Part shown: positions 1-10,830 of the stretch, piece after piece
Layout of the letters: each line of letters begins with the position of its first letter
Numbering within the stretch: position 1 is the first letter of the stretch
From: Ottelia alismoides
Taxonomy: Eukaryota > Streptophyta > Magnoliopsida > Alismatales > Hydrocharitaceae
Reading direction: 5' to 3'
Length of the DNA: 64,000 nucleotides
Assembly: GCA_037367405.1 (NCBI GenBank)
Contig: JAZKJV010008265.1
Location: forward strand, 558,001-622,000
Translations under genes and position numbers: made by a program
The notes under the pieces: model-generated
Database searches by the model: none
What the model saw: only the letters and a program-made list of their open reading frames with translations
Told to the model about the DNA's origin: nothing

Positions 1-1106
1 GCTTCTCACACCGAAGACAAGGATGAGAGATCCAACCTGAGCATCATTGGGAGCCACTTGTCCAAGGTGGATATAATCGAGAAGAGGTCACAGGACCTCG
101 AAAAATTGGCAGTCATTGAGAAGAGGACCCAAGGTCTGGAAAAGCTCGACCAAATTTCCCAACAGCTGCAGCAGCTCGTCCGTGCCTTAAATGCAAACAT
201 GTGCAACGCTGTGTCTACTTCTACCGAGCCGAATGCTGAGAAGAAGGAGCCCGCAATGCAGCAACACCCTCAGCCGACTCCACAGCAGCCCCAACCTGTC
301 CAGCACGTGTACTACGTGCAGGCCCCGGAGCAGCCCCAACAACCCTAGACACAGATGATTGTGTATCAACCGGAGCCCCAGCCAGCATATTCTGAGCAGT
401 TCTCTCCACCCCCGCCACTGATTCAGGAGATCAATGGCGTATGGAACAATGAAGCGCAGCTGACCCGTCCTCAAGGACAACCTCAGGGTCAGAACATGGG
501 CAACATGCCCTATCATCAGCAGCAGCAGGGTGGGAGATTCTTCCAGCCTTCCTACCAGTATCAGCCTCCATCTCAAGGTAACACCTGGAGGCAGAATTAC
601 CAGCACGGTCCTCAGCAGTCCGGATATCGCGGACAGGGATATCATCAGTAACCGGCTGCTCACTACAATCAGCAGAATGCACTATATTCCTCCAACCCTC
701 CTCCTCACCAATTTTCACAAGGTTATCAGTCGCAATCTCAACAGCCATATCAGCATTCTAGACCCTAGCAGGGGGACTCCTCTGAGATTGTGCCGGTTAA
801 TCCGGCCCTGGCCTGTTTGGAGCAGTTGATGAAAAACATGGCTGAGATGAACCAGAAGATTGACGACCTGACGACAGCCAAAACTGTCATACCAGCCCAG
901 GTCGAAGCCAACCCGAATAATTTCCGACGCAAGGAGCAGGTAGCCGGCAGTGTCCAACCCGAATCAGGTGAATTAAATTGCTTTTTATCTAACGTTGTTA
1001 CTCTCAGGAGCGGTAGGACACTCCAGCCATCGACGACGGTGAAGGGAAAGCATCTTGCATCTGACGGGGAATCGTCAGTCCAACAACACCAGGGCCGAGC
1101 AGTATT
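1..1106 (+). pseudogene. gag, C-terminal part of element A (broken)
   Basis: The reading frame is open from base 1 and resumes after stops at 346-348, 649-651 and 766-768, always in the same frame. It starts with a charged heptad-like stretch (IIEKRSQDLEKL, QISQQLQQLV) that suggests a coiled coil and matches the corresponding part of element C gag at 31130-31250. A long Gln/Pro/Tyr-rich low-complexity region follows, then NPNNFRRK and the Athila hallmark VTLRSGR near 999-1020. Gag would form the particle that packages element RNA (family role). No CCHC knuckle is visible. Between about 1100 and 1140 the sensible frame shifts into the next one. The capsid core is outside the window. Two of the three stops (346, 766) are TAG where a Gln codon is expected. 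Confidence 0.85.
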
Positions 1107-2063
1107 TTGGGAGCAGCACCAGCATTCAAAAAATCACAAAAAAATGAAGAAAATAGAAAAACACAAAAAGATAGCAGCAACCTCGGTGGAGAACAGCCAG
1201 CATTGGAGACCCCTGCACCTGCCTCACAGCCAGTTCCTGACAGGAGGAGCACTACACATGCAGCGAGTCCAACGCCAGCACCAGAAGCCGAGCCTGTCAT
1301 TTTTGGTCCACAAATTGTAGATGAATCCATTCCTTTTTGCCATCTACCTGTAAACAACAATATGGACACTATTTTGAATGAAATTGGTGAAGATTTTGTA
1401 AATATTCCTTTTCCAGAAGCAATGGAAAAACACAAGAAAATGAAAATTTTGAAAAGTGCTTTGTCTGATCCTGCCATCATAGAAATCATTCAGAATTTGG
1501 TGCTGAATATACCATTGATGAAAGCTCTTGAGTACATGCCCGCCGTGAAGAAAGGATTAAAAGAGGCATGCACTACCAAGCGCAGGCCGCACCCCCACAA
1601 TTCCAGAAGTAAGGGTGGCAAGTCCGAAAAGCATATCCTCACAATGGCCACCGTGAACGCCATCAGCAACCTCCCGGATAAAAAGCCAGATATGGGAGCA
1701 CCTCTTGTACGTTGCCAGATGTTTGATCAGGAGTTCGAGCGAACACTTCTAGACAGTGGGTCTTCTGTCAATTTGATGCCAGCCTCGCTACTCACAGAGT
1801 TCAGGTTAGGACCGCTCTAGCCTACAAAGATGATTCTGAAGTTTGCAGACAAGTCAGTCAAGCGGCCTAGGGGCCTGTTGGAGGACGTGATCGTCACGGT
1901 TCAGGGAAAGTCATTCCCGGCCGATTTTGTGGTCTTATATATGGACGTCCCCTCTCCATTGCTCCTTACCCCGATCATACTCGGAAGACCATTTCTGCGG
2001 ACATCAAACGCAGTAGTGAATTATGGGACGGGAGAAATCACTTTTGGTGCTGCAATGAAATAA
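1107..2063 (+). pseudogene. gag-protease linker and aspartic protease of element A (broken)
   Basis: A frame open at 1107-1820 continues after one TAG (1818-1820) to 2063. The first part is a Pro/Ala-rich linker, then a helical segment (IPLMKALEYMPAVKKGL) that recurs in elements C and D just before protease. The retropepsin active site is LLDSGSSVNLMP at about 1750-1785, with the usual D-S-G triad. The flap/second half includes [16 protein letters not shown] and the closing ILGRPFL motif near 1978-1998. The role by family is maturation of the Gag-Pol polyprotein. The stop between the active site and the flap, and the frame change to the polymerase frame after 2063, show that it is inactive. 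The match to the same region of elements B and C is clear at protein level. Confidence 0.9.
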
Positions 2064-4210
2064 TCAGAGTAGAGACCCTGTCTGAGGGAACACCAACCGA
2101 GCATACATCTACATCATGTGCAAGGGTGATTGAATATGCTGACGACTGCGACTTTCTAGCAGAAATTCAAGATACCAATTTATTTCTGGATGACAATGAG
2201 ATCCATGAACTCCTCTGTCTCGAGGAGGAAGTGGAGTGTGCAGTCGAATTTCCCTTTATCGATCAGGATGAGGAACTTGCTGATGTGCTGCAAGAGACTG
2301 CAGTGGGAGTGATGTGCCTTCAGAACCAGGAGCTGAAGTCTGAAGAATCCTTGAATGAAGAAGACATTATTGAGGAATTCTGTCAGGATTTGAGAGAAGA
2401 AACAGATCAGAGTATGGTGGACACCAAACAGTTGAATGAATCACCACCTGCACTGATAGCTGAAGTCACCGTTGAAGCAGCTCAGACTCTGCCAGAGGTA
2501 AAACCTTTGCCCTCCAACATGAAGTATGCCTTCCTCGCGGGAGAACCTAACATGTACCCGGTCATCATCAATGCACATCTGACCGAAGACCAAGAATCTC
2601 GTCTGATGAAGGTTCTTGAACGCAACCGCAAGGCGATAGGATGGCGAACATCCGATCTCCATGGGATCAATCCGTCACTCTGCTCGCACCACATCTTTCT
2701 GGAAGAAGATTGCAGGCCCTCTCAAGAATTGCAGAGAAGATTAAATCCGAACCTACGGGAGGTCGTTATGAAAGAGATCCAGAAATGGTGTGATGCGGGA
2801 TTTATCTATCCCATCTCCGACAGCAAATGGGTGAGCCCTCTGCATGTTGTGCCCAAGAAGTCTGGGATCACCATTGTGAAGAACGACAAAGGAGAGGAGA
2901 TCGCAACCAGAGTACCCACTTCTTGGCGAGTATGCGTAGACTACAGAAGACTCAATCTTGCTACCAAGAAGGATCATTTTCCTCTACCCTTCATCGACCA
3001 GATCTTGGAGAGATTGCCGGCGAAGGAATATTTCTGCTTCTTGGATGGATACTCTGGGTACAATCAAGTTGCTATTGCTCCTGAAGATCAAGAGAAGACC
3101 ACGTTCACCTGTCTTTTTGGCACATATGCCTTCAGACGGATGCCGTTCGGGCTTTGCAACGCCCCAGCCACATTTCAAAGGTGTATGCTTGCAGTTTTTG
3201 CCGATATGGTGGGAAATTTTCTCGAGGTCTTTATGGACGATTTTTCGGTCTATGGGGATTCATTTGATCAATGCCTGGATTATTTAGACCGAGTTTTACA
3301 GAGGTGCTGCGAATTCAATCTTGTGCTCTCATGGGAGAAGAGCAACTTCATGGTGACCGAAGGAATTGTGCTGGGTCACGTTGTTTCTAAACGTGGTATG
3401 GAGGTTGACCCAGCCAAGGTGGACGCGATTTCCAAACTTGAGCCACCTACCAACATCAAGCAAGTCCGGTCATTCTTGGGCCATGTCGGTTTCTACCGGC
3501 GATTCATCAAAGATTTCAGCAAACTGGCCAGACCGCTGACTGAGTTGCTCGGCAAGGATAATGAATTCATTGTAGATGATCGTGTGCTCCTTGCCTTTAA
3601 TCAGTTGAAAGATCTCATCACGCAGGCCCCTGTCTTACAGCCACCGATTTGGACTCAGCCTTTCGAGATCATGACCGACGCGTCAGATTATGCCATCGGA
3701 GCTGTACTGGGACAGAGGAAAGATAATGTACCATTTGCGATTCACTACGCAAGCCGAACACTTGATGAAACCCAGAAAAATTACACTGTCACTGAAAAGG
3801 AGCTGCTAGCGGTAGTCTTTGCCTTGGAAAAGTTCAGATCATACCTCCTTGGGTCTAAAGTAATCATCTACACTGATCATTCAACCATTCGGTACTTACA
3901 GCAGAAGAAGGACGCCAAACCACATCTCATTCGGTGGATCCTTCTCCTCCAGGAATTTGAATTGGAAATCAAAGATAAACCTGGGGTCAAGAATGTAGTG
4001 GTCGATCATCTGTCAAGGCTTCCTGAACCAAAGTCTCCTGAGCTGAACCTGCAGCCGATCACAGAGACCTTTCCAGATGAGGCAATTCTGTCAGTCACCT
4101 CACTCCCTTGGTATGCAGACATCGTGAACTACCTGGTTGCCAAGAAAATCCCACGGGACTGGCCTAAATTGAAAATAGATAGGTTCTTGTCTAAAATCCA
4201 TTTCTATTAG
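2064..4210 (+). pseudogene. reverse transcriptase and RNase H of element A (mostly open)
   Basis: A long open frame runs from about 2072 to the TAG at 4208-4210 (ATG at 2126, 694 codons). An acidic spacer of about 150 residues comes first. RT follows: [49 protein letters not shown], the catalytic FMDDFSVYG box near 3232-3258, LSWEKSNFM and [13 protein letters not shown]. RNase H has [15 protein letters not shown], the [16 protein letters not shown] helix and [10 protein letters not shown], so the D-E-D residues are kept. In a working element this enzyme copies RNA to DNA in the cytoplasmic particle (family role). The frame is offset from protease by a frameshift between 2063 and 2126. The stop at 4208 separates it from integrase, with which it should be one polyprotein. 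Confidence 0.95.
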
Positions 4211-5461
4211 TGGGAAGACCCGTATCTGTTTCGTGAGGGAGCAGATTGTATCTAAAGAAGGTGCATTCCTCAGGAGGAAGTTCCAAGTGTCCTCGCTTTA
4301 TGTCATGATAAAGATTATGGAGGACATCATTCAGGCAAACGGACGTCAACAAAAGTTCTTCAAAGTGGCCTCTGGTGGCCTTCATTATTCAAAGATGCAG
4401 ATGAGTATGTCAAATGCTGCACTGACTGCCAGAAGATGGGCGAAACCATAGGAATGAGAGACACAATGCCTCTGAAATACATTCAGATCTCAGACGTCTT
4501 TGACGTATGGGGCATCGACTTCATGGGCCCGTTTCCCAACAGTCAGGGTTATGAGTATATTCTGCTTGCTGTCGATTATGTAAGTCGATGGGTGGAAGCT
4601 ATTCCTGCCCGAGCCGCCGACAGTAGGACTGTCTGTCGATTCTTGAGAGATCACATCATAGCACGGTTCAGGATTCCCAAGATCATCATATCTGACGGGG
4701 GTAGTCATTTCATAAACCGAGAGGTGAAGAAACTGACCCAAGAATTCTGCATTGAACATCGTGTTGCTTCACCCTACCACCCGTAGTCCAATGGCTTAGC
4801 TGAATGTTCAAACAGGGAGATCAAGACAATCTTACAGAAGCTTGTGCGTCCGGATCGCAAGAACTGGTCTCAGCTGCTTGATTCCGTTCTTTGGGCTTAT
4901 AGAACAGCGTACAAGTCACCCTTGGGAATGTCTCCCTATCGCCTTGTATATGGCAAGCCATGTCATTTGCCCGTGGAACTCATTCACAAATCCTTATGGG
5001 CCATTAACATCTGTAATCTGGACTCCAAGCAGGTAGGAAAGAACATAAAACTGGATCTGAACAGATTACTGGAATTCATAGATTATGCATATGACAACAG
5101 CCTGATGTACAAGGAGAAGGTCAAAACATGGCATGACAAGCATATCCGTCGCAAGTCCTTTGATCCAGGTCAGAAGGTGTGGTTGTTCGATGCGAAATTG
5201 AAGATCTTTCCAGACAAATTGAAGAGCAAATGGACTGGGCCGTTTTTGGTTAGGCAGGTGCGTGACAACGGAAGTGTATTGATATCCAATCTGTCAGCTG
5301 ACGCACAACCATTTGTAGTCAATGGACAGCTTCTGAAGCCATACCTTGAACATGATACATTCATGGCTGTCGTTGACTCAGTTCAAGTAATCTATGAGGA
5401 TGAGCTGAATATCTCCAAAGAAGCAGAGAAAAGCGAAGCACAACAAACCATTTTTGAATGA
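4211..5461 (+). pseudogene. integrase of element A (two or more nonsense codons)
   Basis: The same frame as RT continues after the stop at 4208 and a second stop near 4253. The zinc-binding HHCC domain is readable at about 4301-4440 (CHDKDYGGHHS, then CCTDCQKMG). The catalytic core shows GIDFMGPF (first Asp), IISDGGSHF (second Asp) and NGLAECSNRE (Glu). It is cut by TAG at 4784-4786, where family members have Gln in the H-P-Q-[ST]-N-G-L-A-E motif. The C-terminal domain (KVWLFDAKLKIFPDKLKSKWTGPF) ends at the TGA near 5459. There is no chromodomain. The role by family is insertion of the cDNA into chromosomes. Confidence 0.93.
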
Positions 5462-6075
5462 TTGTTCGTCTTTTTCTTTTTCTTTTTCTTCTTCTTTTCA
5501 ATGTCTTTTATCCTCTTCTACCGAATTGATGCCATCCCTTTCATCATTGCTACACTTAGGATGTACTCTATCCTAAGTATAGAGGGGATGCGCATCCCGA
5601 GTTGCTCATATCCACTTTCATCTCTTTTCTTCTTTTCTTCTTTTCTTCTTTTCTCCTTCTATTTTCTTTATCTATCAAAAAGGTGTCGCCCCTTGTAGAC
5701 AGTTTTCTATACTTAGGACGTACTTTGTCCTAAGTATAGGGGGGTGTGCACCCCGAGTTAATTCTATTCTTTTCGATCCTCTCCATTGTCTCCTCTTCTT
5801 GTCTATATTTAGGGATATCTTACCCTAAGTATAGGGGGAGACAATCCGGGTACGATCTGTTCATTCCCACCCTTGACCCTCCATGCTTTGTGTACAGTCT
5901 GCTATACTTAGGATTATTTGATCCTAAGTATAGGGGGGACGGTCAACTTCTCATTCATTTATTCATCTCTTATTCATTTATTCTTTAGATTTCCCTATAC
6001 TCAGTACGAGTTATGTCTTCTCTTTTCTCTCTGATCTATGAGGACATAGCTCAAGCTAAGTATAGGGGGGTCGTA
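5462..6075 (+). repeat. array of polypurine-tract-like hairpins in element A 3' region
   Basis: After a pyrimidine-rich stretch (5462-5500) five inverted repeats follow. Arms are 5550-5561/5571-5582, 5707-5718/5728-5739, 5801-5816/5821-5842, 5901-5914/5921-5934 and 5993-6020/6040-6072. The left arm is a form of ctatacttagg and the right arm of cctaagtatag, usually followed by a run of G. The right arm plus G-run reproduces the true polypurine tract at 8014-8027. Units 1 and 2 are followed by a second small palindrome (gggatgcgcatccc at 5585-5598; ggggtgtgcacccc at 5741-5754). No reading frame spans the array. Confidence 0.85.
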
Positions 6076-6880
6076 TATACTATGTATATACTTTAGCCAT
6101 AACTCGTACTTTCGTATTTTCCTAATAAATATGGCTAATAATTCTTTAAAATTCATTAAAAATCTTAATAAAAAGGTGTTTGTTCCTCAAATTCTTTTTG
6201 TATTTACTGATTAATAAATCAGGTGAAAATGGTTTTTGCAAAATGTTTGAAAAATATTTTGAAAATCTTTGTGAACATTTATTGAAAACTATTTTGTTAC
6301 ATGTTTTCAACCTGTGTAAAAATGTGTGTTTTGTAAAATTTCTTTTCTTTGTGTGAAATAAAATGTTTGAAAACTGATTTGCCAATGGTTTGAAAAATGG
6401 TTGCAAAAATGTTTTGAAAAATCTATATATACTGTTTTGAAAAACCTTTGCAAAATGATTTTCAAATGTGTGTACATGTTTGTAAAATGTTTGTAAAAAC
6501 TATTTTGGACTATAGTTTTCAAAAATTGTGTGAAAAAGCTTGTGTCAAATAAGTTTGAGGAATAATTACATCTCACCAAAATCCACTATATATATGTATA
6601 AAACTGACCACTTACCCTTGTAAATTCTTAAAACCCACTTCTTGTAAATATAACAAGCACTCCCGTGTAAATATTTTAACCAAACTTTTAGCCAAAATCT
6701 TTTTGTTTTCAAAAATCCCAAAAAACATTTGCAAAATTAAAATACAAAAATATTTGAAAAATCTTTTTGAAAAAGAAAAAAAATTTGCATCTGCATATGC
6801 ATCATCATCTTTTCAAAAACCATAAAAAGTTCAAAAACTTTGAAAATTGCATCACAAAAATATTTTTCGCATCGCATTGC
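6076..6880 (+). repeat. AT-rich degenerate repeats (tttgaaaa/tttgcaaa type)
   Basis: Non-coding stretch of element A with many degenerate copies of words such as ttttgaaaa, tttgcaaa and tttgtaaa, mainly 6220-6560 and 6690-6880. Counterparts are at 17880-18560 in element B and 63420-63780 in element G, both as the reverse complement. No gene is seen. Confidence 0.6.
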
Positions 6881-8013
6881 ATGGCATTCGTATTTTTCGG
6901 ATTGAGTTTGATAGTTGAAGAAGTCTAAGTAAAATCCGGAGATTGGAGCTTGATTGGACTTAAAATCTACCTAATAACAGGAACCTTATAGGAACTGGGT
7001 TTGAGGTACTTCAGGTCTAGTTGACTTAATTCGTTGAGGATCACGGGACTTGGTTCAATGGATCTTGACTGCCTAAGTAGAGTATTTCGGAGCACACGCA
7101 CGACTCTTGTTGATAATGACCTAAATTGTCCACCTGCACCTTTCACATGGCTCAACTCAGTGGAGTGGTGAGGGGATTGGATTTGCCGGTATGAGACGCA
7201 CACAAGTGGAACACATGTCCTCCTCTAGGGAGGGTAGTGCACCCCAACCCGTCCAGTGATAAGGAAAGTCTAAAGACAGGAGACTGTGGGTTGCAATAAA
7301 GCTTCAAAAGAGGGATAGTCTACTGGCTCAAGAGGAAAAACTCCTTATGTAAATGATGCTGTGAATAGTATTTTTTTTAAAAAAAGAGAGAGACAGGCCT
7401 GTACAAAAATAAAAAGCCTGCAAAGTATGTGAATATGTTGTATAGAAAATAAGCAAGCTTGAGCATCAAAGTCATATCATGTGAGCCTGCAGCAGGATGA
7501 CTTGACTACACTGGTCTTGCATCCCAGGATAGGTAGCTACACTGGCTACCATCCATTCTTCTCTTCACCCCCTCCTCTTGAGCTGGTTGCCACTTGAACT
7601 TAGAAGGGAATACCCCGCACCTCGAGGATGGAGTTGTTGGATTGGGGAATCATTGGGTTGTCATACTGGAGAAGTCAGTTTCTTTGCCATTCTAGTTGGG
7701 GAGAGCCACCATCACTACACTGTACGAGTCAGATTCATAGTCGTAAGGGTTTGCGTATGAGTTGAAGTATTTCTGACCTGGCTATTGAGGAGACTTGGAC
7801 AGAGTTTTGGGATTTTTGAGGACTGTTGAATTTCAAACTCGGTTCTCACTAAGGTTCCGCCCGCACTAAAATTCCAAAGATCTGACTTAAGCTCCAAACT
7901 TTGATTTTGCGAAGACAAGTTTGATAATCAAATTAAGTCCAAGTTCTTCTTTTTCTTTTCTTTCTTTTCTTTTTGCACTTATTGCATAAGTGTTTGCTAG
8001 GACTAGCAAAGGT
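6881..8013 (+). other. conserved non-coding 3' block of element A
   Basis: No convincing coding frame. The block is nevertheless recognisable in element B (reverse complement, 16773-17900), in D (33590-34290) and in G (61750-63080). Shared phrases include ggtacttcaggtctagttga followed by cttaattc near 7003-7032, and a tract about aaagcttca and gagacaggc near 7300-7400. It lies between the hairpin array and the polypurine tract, where classical Athila elements may carry an env-like frame; none is visible here. It may be an RNA-level signal (inference). Confidence 0.55.
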
Positions 8014-8027
8014 AAAGTATAGGGGGA
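8014..8027 (+). promoter_or_regulatory. polypurine tract of element A
   Basis: The sequence aaagtataggggga lies immediately 5' of the LTR start tgatgaatcc. It is the expected primer for plus-strand DNA synthesis. The same sequence stands in the same place in B (16759-16772, minus) and in near-identical form in D (23253-23265). Confidence 0.9.
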
Positions 8028-9185
8028 TGATGAATCCACATTTCATCATCTTTATTCTATCATTTTGCCTTAAAAACCCTAGTAAATGCGTATAAATAGG
8101 CCTAATTCATGCATTTTAGCATTCATGCAGTTGTGTGTAAATATTGTATAAATTGCGGTTTTTTAAAGCCAAAATTATAGAATAAAGAAAAGAAAAGAAA
8201 AAGAATAAAATATTGTAAATATTTTATGACCCGAAACCCCGAGACCTAGGCATCTCGATGAACTAGGTCGACAAGGAATAATGTAGGGGGAGATAAGCGC
8301 CAAAAATACCAATAAAATCCCTTTTATTAATTCATTCTTTATTCATTTTGGGACCTATTTTTGGTTCCACTTTTTGTGCATCAAATAAAGAAACTTTGTA
8401 CATGAAAGTTGTAGACAATTAATACAAAATTGATTTCACTGCAAAATAATACACAGTAAAAAGTTATGGTCTGAATAAAAATCCAAAATCTCGATTTCCC
8501 AGACCCGTATCTCACAACTGAAAACTCCAAATGCAGTAAACTCACATTTAATTGTATATAGAATAAAATAATCTATTTATTGGTGGTAGTTTCGCATATG
8601 GCGGAGCTATGTTTTAAAAAGTTGAGTTTTGGACCACATTGTATACTTGTACAGAATAAAAATATTCAATTTATTCTTTATTCATTATTTTTATAATTTT
8701 ATATTTTTATAATTTTGTAATTAATATGTATAATAATTAAATGCATTAAAATCAGAATAAGAATGCATAGAAAACTCAAAATAAAAATAAATACATATAA
8801 AATACACATGTATTATACCTATATACAAACCCTGTACAATATCCACTTATATTTTATTTAATATACAAAACACCTCAGAAAAATAGAATAAAAATATATT
8901 CTGTTTATATAGAAAGTATGTTTTAATTTTAGAAAATAATATATATAAAAATAATAAAATTAAATTACACAAAAATAAAAATTAAAGACTAAAATATATA
9001 GGTAATATACCTATATAGGGTGTAAAAAGCAATTTGTAAAAATATTGCTCATAAAAATAAACAAAAATCACTATAAAATACTTCATAAAATTACAAACAT
9101 TTTTTATTTTACAATCAAAATTCAATTAATTCATCTGTTATTTTTAATTCATTTTATAAGGTTTTTTTGCCAAGGAATTTTCATG

Positions 9186-9250
9186 TTGGTCCACGTGGAC
9201 CAACCAGAACACTCCATTGGTTGACCTCGGTCAACTCCCTGACCGAGGTC
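9186..9250 (+). promoter_or_regulatory. G-box palindrome and W-box inverted repeat in LTR A
   Basis: Positions 9186-9203 read TTGGTCCACGTGGACCAA, a perfect 18 bp palindrome centred on a G-box (CCACGTGG). At 9223-9233 and 9240-9250 an 11 bp inverted repeat (gacctcggtca / tgaccgaggtc) carries TTGAC W-box cores. Both recur at the same place in LTRs C and F, and the second also in B. They lie at the edge of the AT-rich 5' zone and the GC-rich zone, where an upstream promoter region is plausible (inference). Confidence 0.6.
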
Positions 9251-10439
9251 TGAACCTTGTCAAAAGCGGGTTGGACCCTGATTTCACCCTTTCTTCGAGG
9301 CTGCCTCGATCACCATTTGGTGATGGCTCCTTCTTGGAATCTCTTCCTCGGTCAATGGTGATTCACGCCCGAGTGATTCCTTGGGATGTGCATCACTGAC
9401 CGAGGCGTTGGGCCCTCGTCTTCCACGCCTCGCCGTCAACCCTTCAAAAGGAGACCCCCAACTTGATTAAACTTGATCCTTCTTCCGCCATTTTCACACG
9501 CAAACCCCTAACTCCTCGTGCCCTGGTGACAGTGGGAGTCGAATCGACCCGGGGTTCGAGTCATCTGGTGTAGAATCGAAGCGATCCGACCCCTCGCCGG
9601 AGCTCCGCCGTGCCTTCTAGCCGTCGTCTCTGGTGAGCTTCTTCCCCTTTTCTTTCCACTTTCCTGTAGCTCTAGTGTAGGTTAGCTTAGCCTATGTGTA
9701 GCTTAGATTTTTATCGCGTCAGTCGCCGTGAATCCTCGATCGAAGCCACGACGGAGCTGAGCTCCGCCCATCGTTTCCGACCACTCCAGTTGTCGACCGC
9801 CGCCAGAACCACCTCCATTATCTCCCCTTCACTCCGTCGCTCCGCTCCACCCATCATTTCACCTCTATCTCGTCCAGATTGAGTCGCTCGAGCTCCCCAC
9901 TCCGCCGCTCGCCGGAGCTCTTCGCCCGCACCACCTTCCGCCCCGATAGACCCTCAGAACCTCTTTTTTGTTCGCCTGGATTTAGCGCATCAACCTTGCA
10001 GGTCCGAGCCCAAGAGGAGGCTCCCTCGACCTTCGACGACTCCAGGACCACCTGCCCAGGTCGCCTCCGCCGTCCGAGCACCGCGCGCCGTCCCTGCCTC
10101 GCCTGAGACCACCGTTAGACGTGGAGGGTCCCCAGGATCCTTTTGCCCTTGATCCTAGGGCCGGAGCGGCCGTGTGTTGATCGCAGTCGCCAGCCAAAGC
10201 TCGGCGGGGAGGAGTTCTTCGTGACCCTTTCCCCGCCGTCGGATCTGAGACCACCTCCAGACGCCACAGCAGCCGTCAGATCGCCCTGTGCTCCCCGCCG
10301 TTGGATCGGCAGCCCAAGATCTAATCTCAGCCATCTAGGACGAAGGGGTACCAGCCGTTCGATGCTCGCCACGTGTCCAAGTGAAGCTCTATCAGCCGCA
10401 CGATCAATCCCGTGGGTATTTTGCATCTTCGACCCACGT

Positions 10440-10830
10440 GCTTTTGTATTTACTTTTTAGTATTAAAACTTTCGTCTGTAGTTTAAAATCTTTTGTAATA
10501 ATTGCACTTAGGTCCTTGCACGTTTTTATATTTGCACTTTGGTCCACGCCACGTCACCTCACGTGAGTGGGGTGCGTGCCTTTTGGGCATTTTGCATTTT
10601 TTATCCTGAACTTTATGGTATTTGCAGTTATACCCCTGTGCGTAGATATTTAAATATGTTTTTGGAAAAATTGCACGTATGCCCCGCCGGCTTTTGATAT
10701 TTACAAATATGCCCTGTGAATGATATATCACGTGTTTTGCGCGTGTCTTTTTGGCAAAACTTGCACCTAAGCCCCTGGAGTTTATATAATTGCATTTATA
10801 CCCCTGCTAGGCTTAGGATTTTGTGTACTT
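10440..10830 (+). repeat. degenerate leader-type repeats in LTR A
   Basis: Four or more imperfect units of about 60-100 bp with the pattern 'aaattgca-cttaggtcc(c)-tg-...ttt-ata-tttgca' start near 10490, 10590, 10665 and 10755. Similar units occur in the equivalent place of LTR C (26690-27110) and, reversed, in B (14030-14470), F (51240-51700) and G (56220-56570). Confidence 0.55.

Noticed and set aside
5462..5988. Phe/Ser/Leu-rich frames of 78-80 codons (5462-5698, 5746-5988) that look membrane-like
   Set aside because: They are pyrimidine tracts and hairpin repeats translated; not conserved in B or D. Not an env gene.
5550..6072. CRISPR-like or terminator array
   Set aside because: Units are inverted repeats of unequal spacing in a plant retrotransposon; no prokaryotic context.
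7200..7330. tRNA-like or small RNA gene in the conserved 3' block
   Set aside because: No cloverleaf or A/B box arrangement could be drawn by eye.
9694..10460. Several 60-105 codon frames on both strands in the GC-rich part of LTR A (also 26029-26706, 14442-14944, 12034-12993, 41636-42429)
   Set aside because: High GC lowers stop frequency. Frames differ between LTR copies and show no domain.
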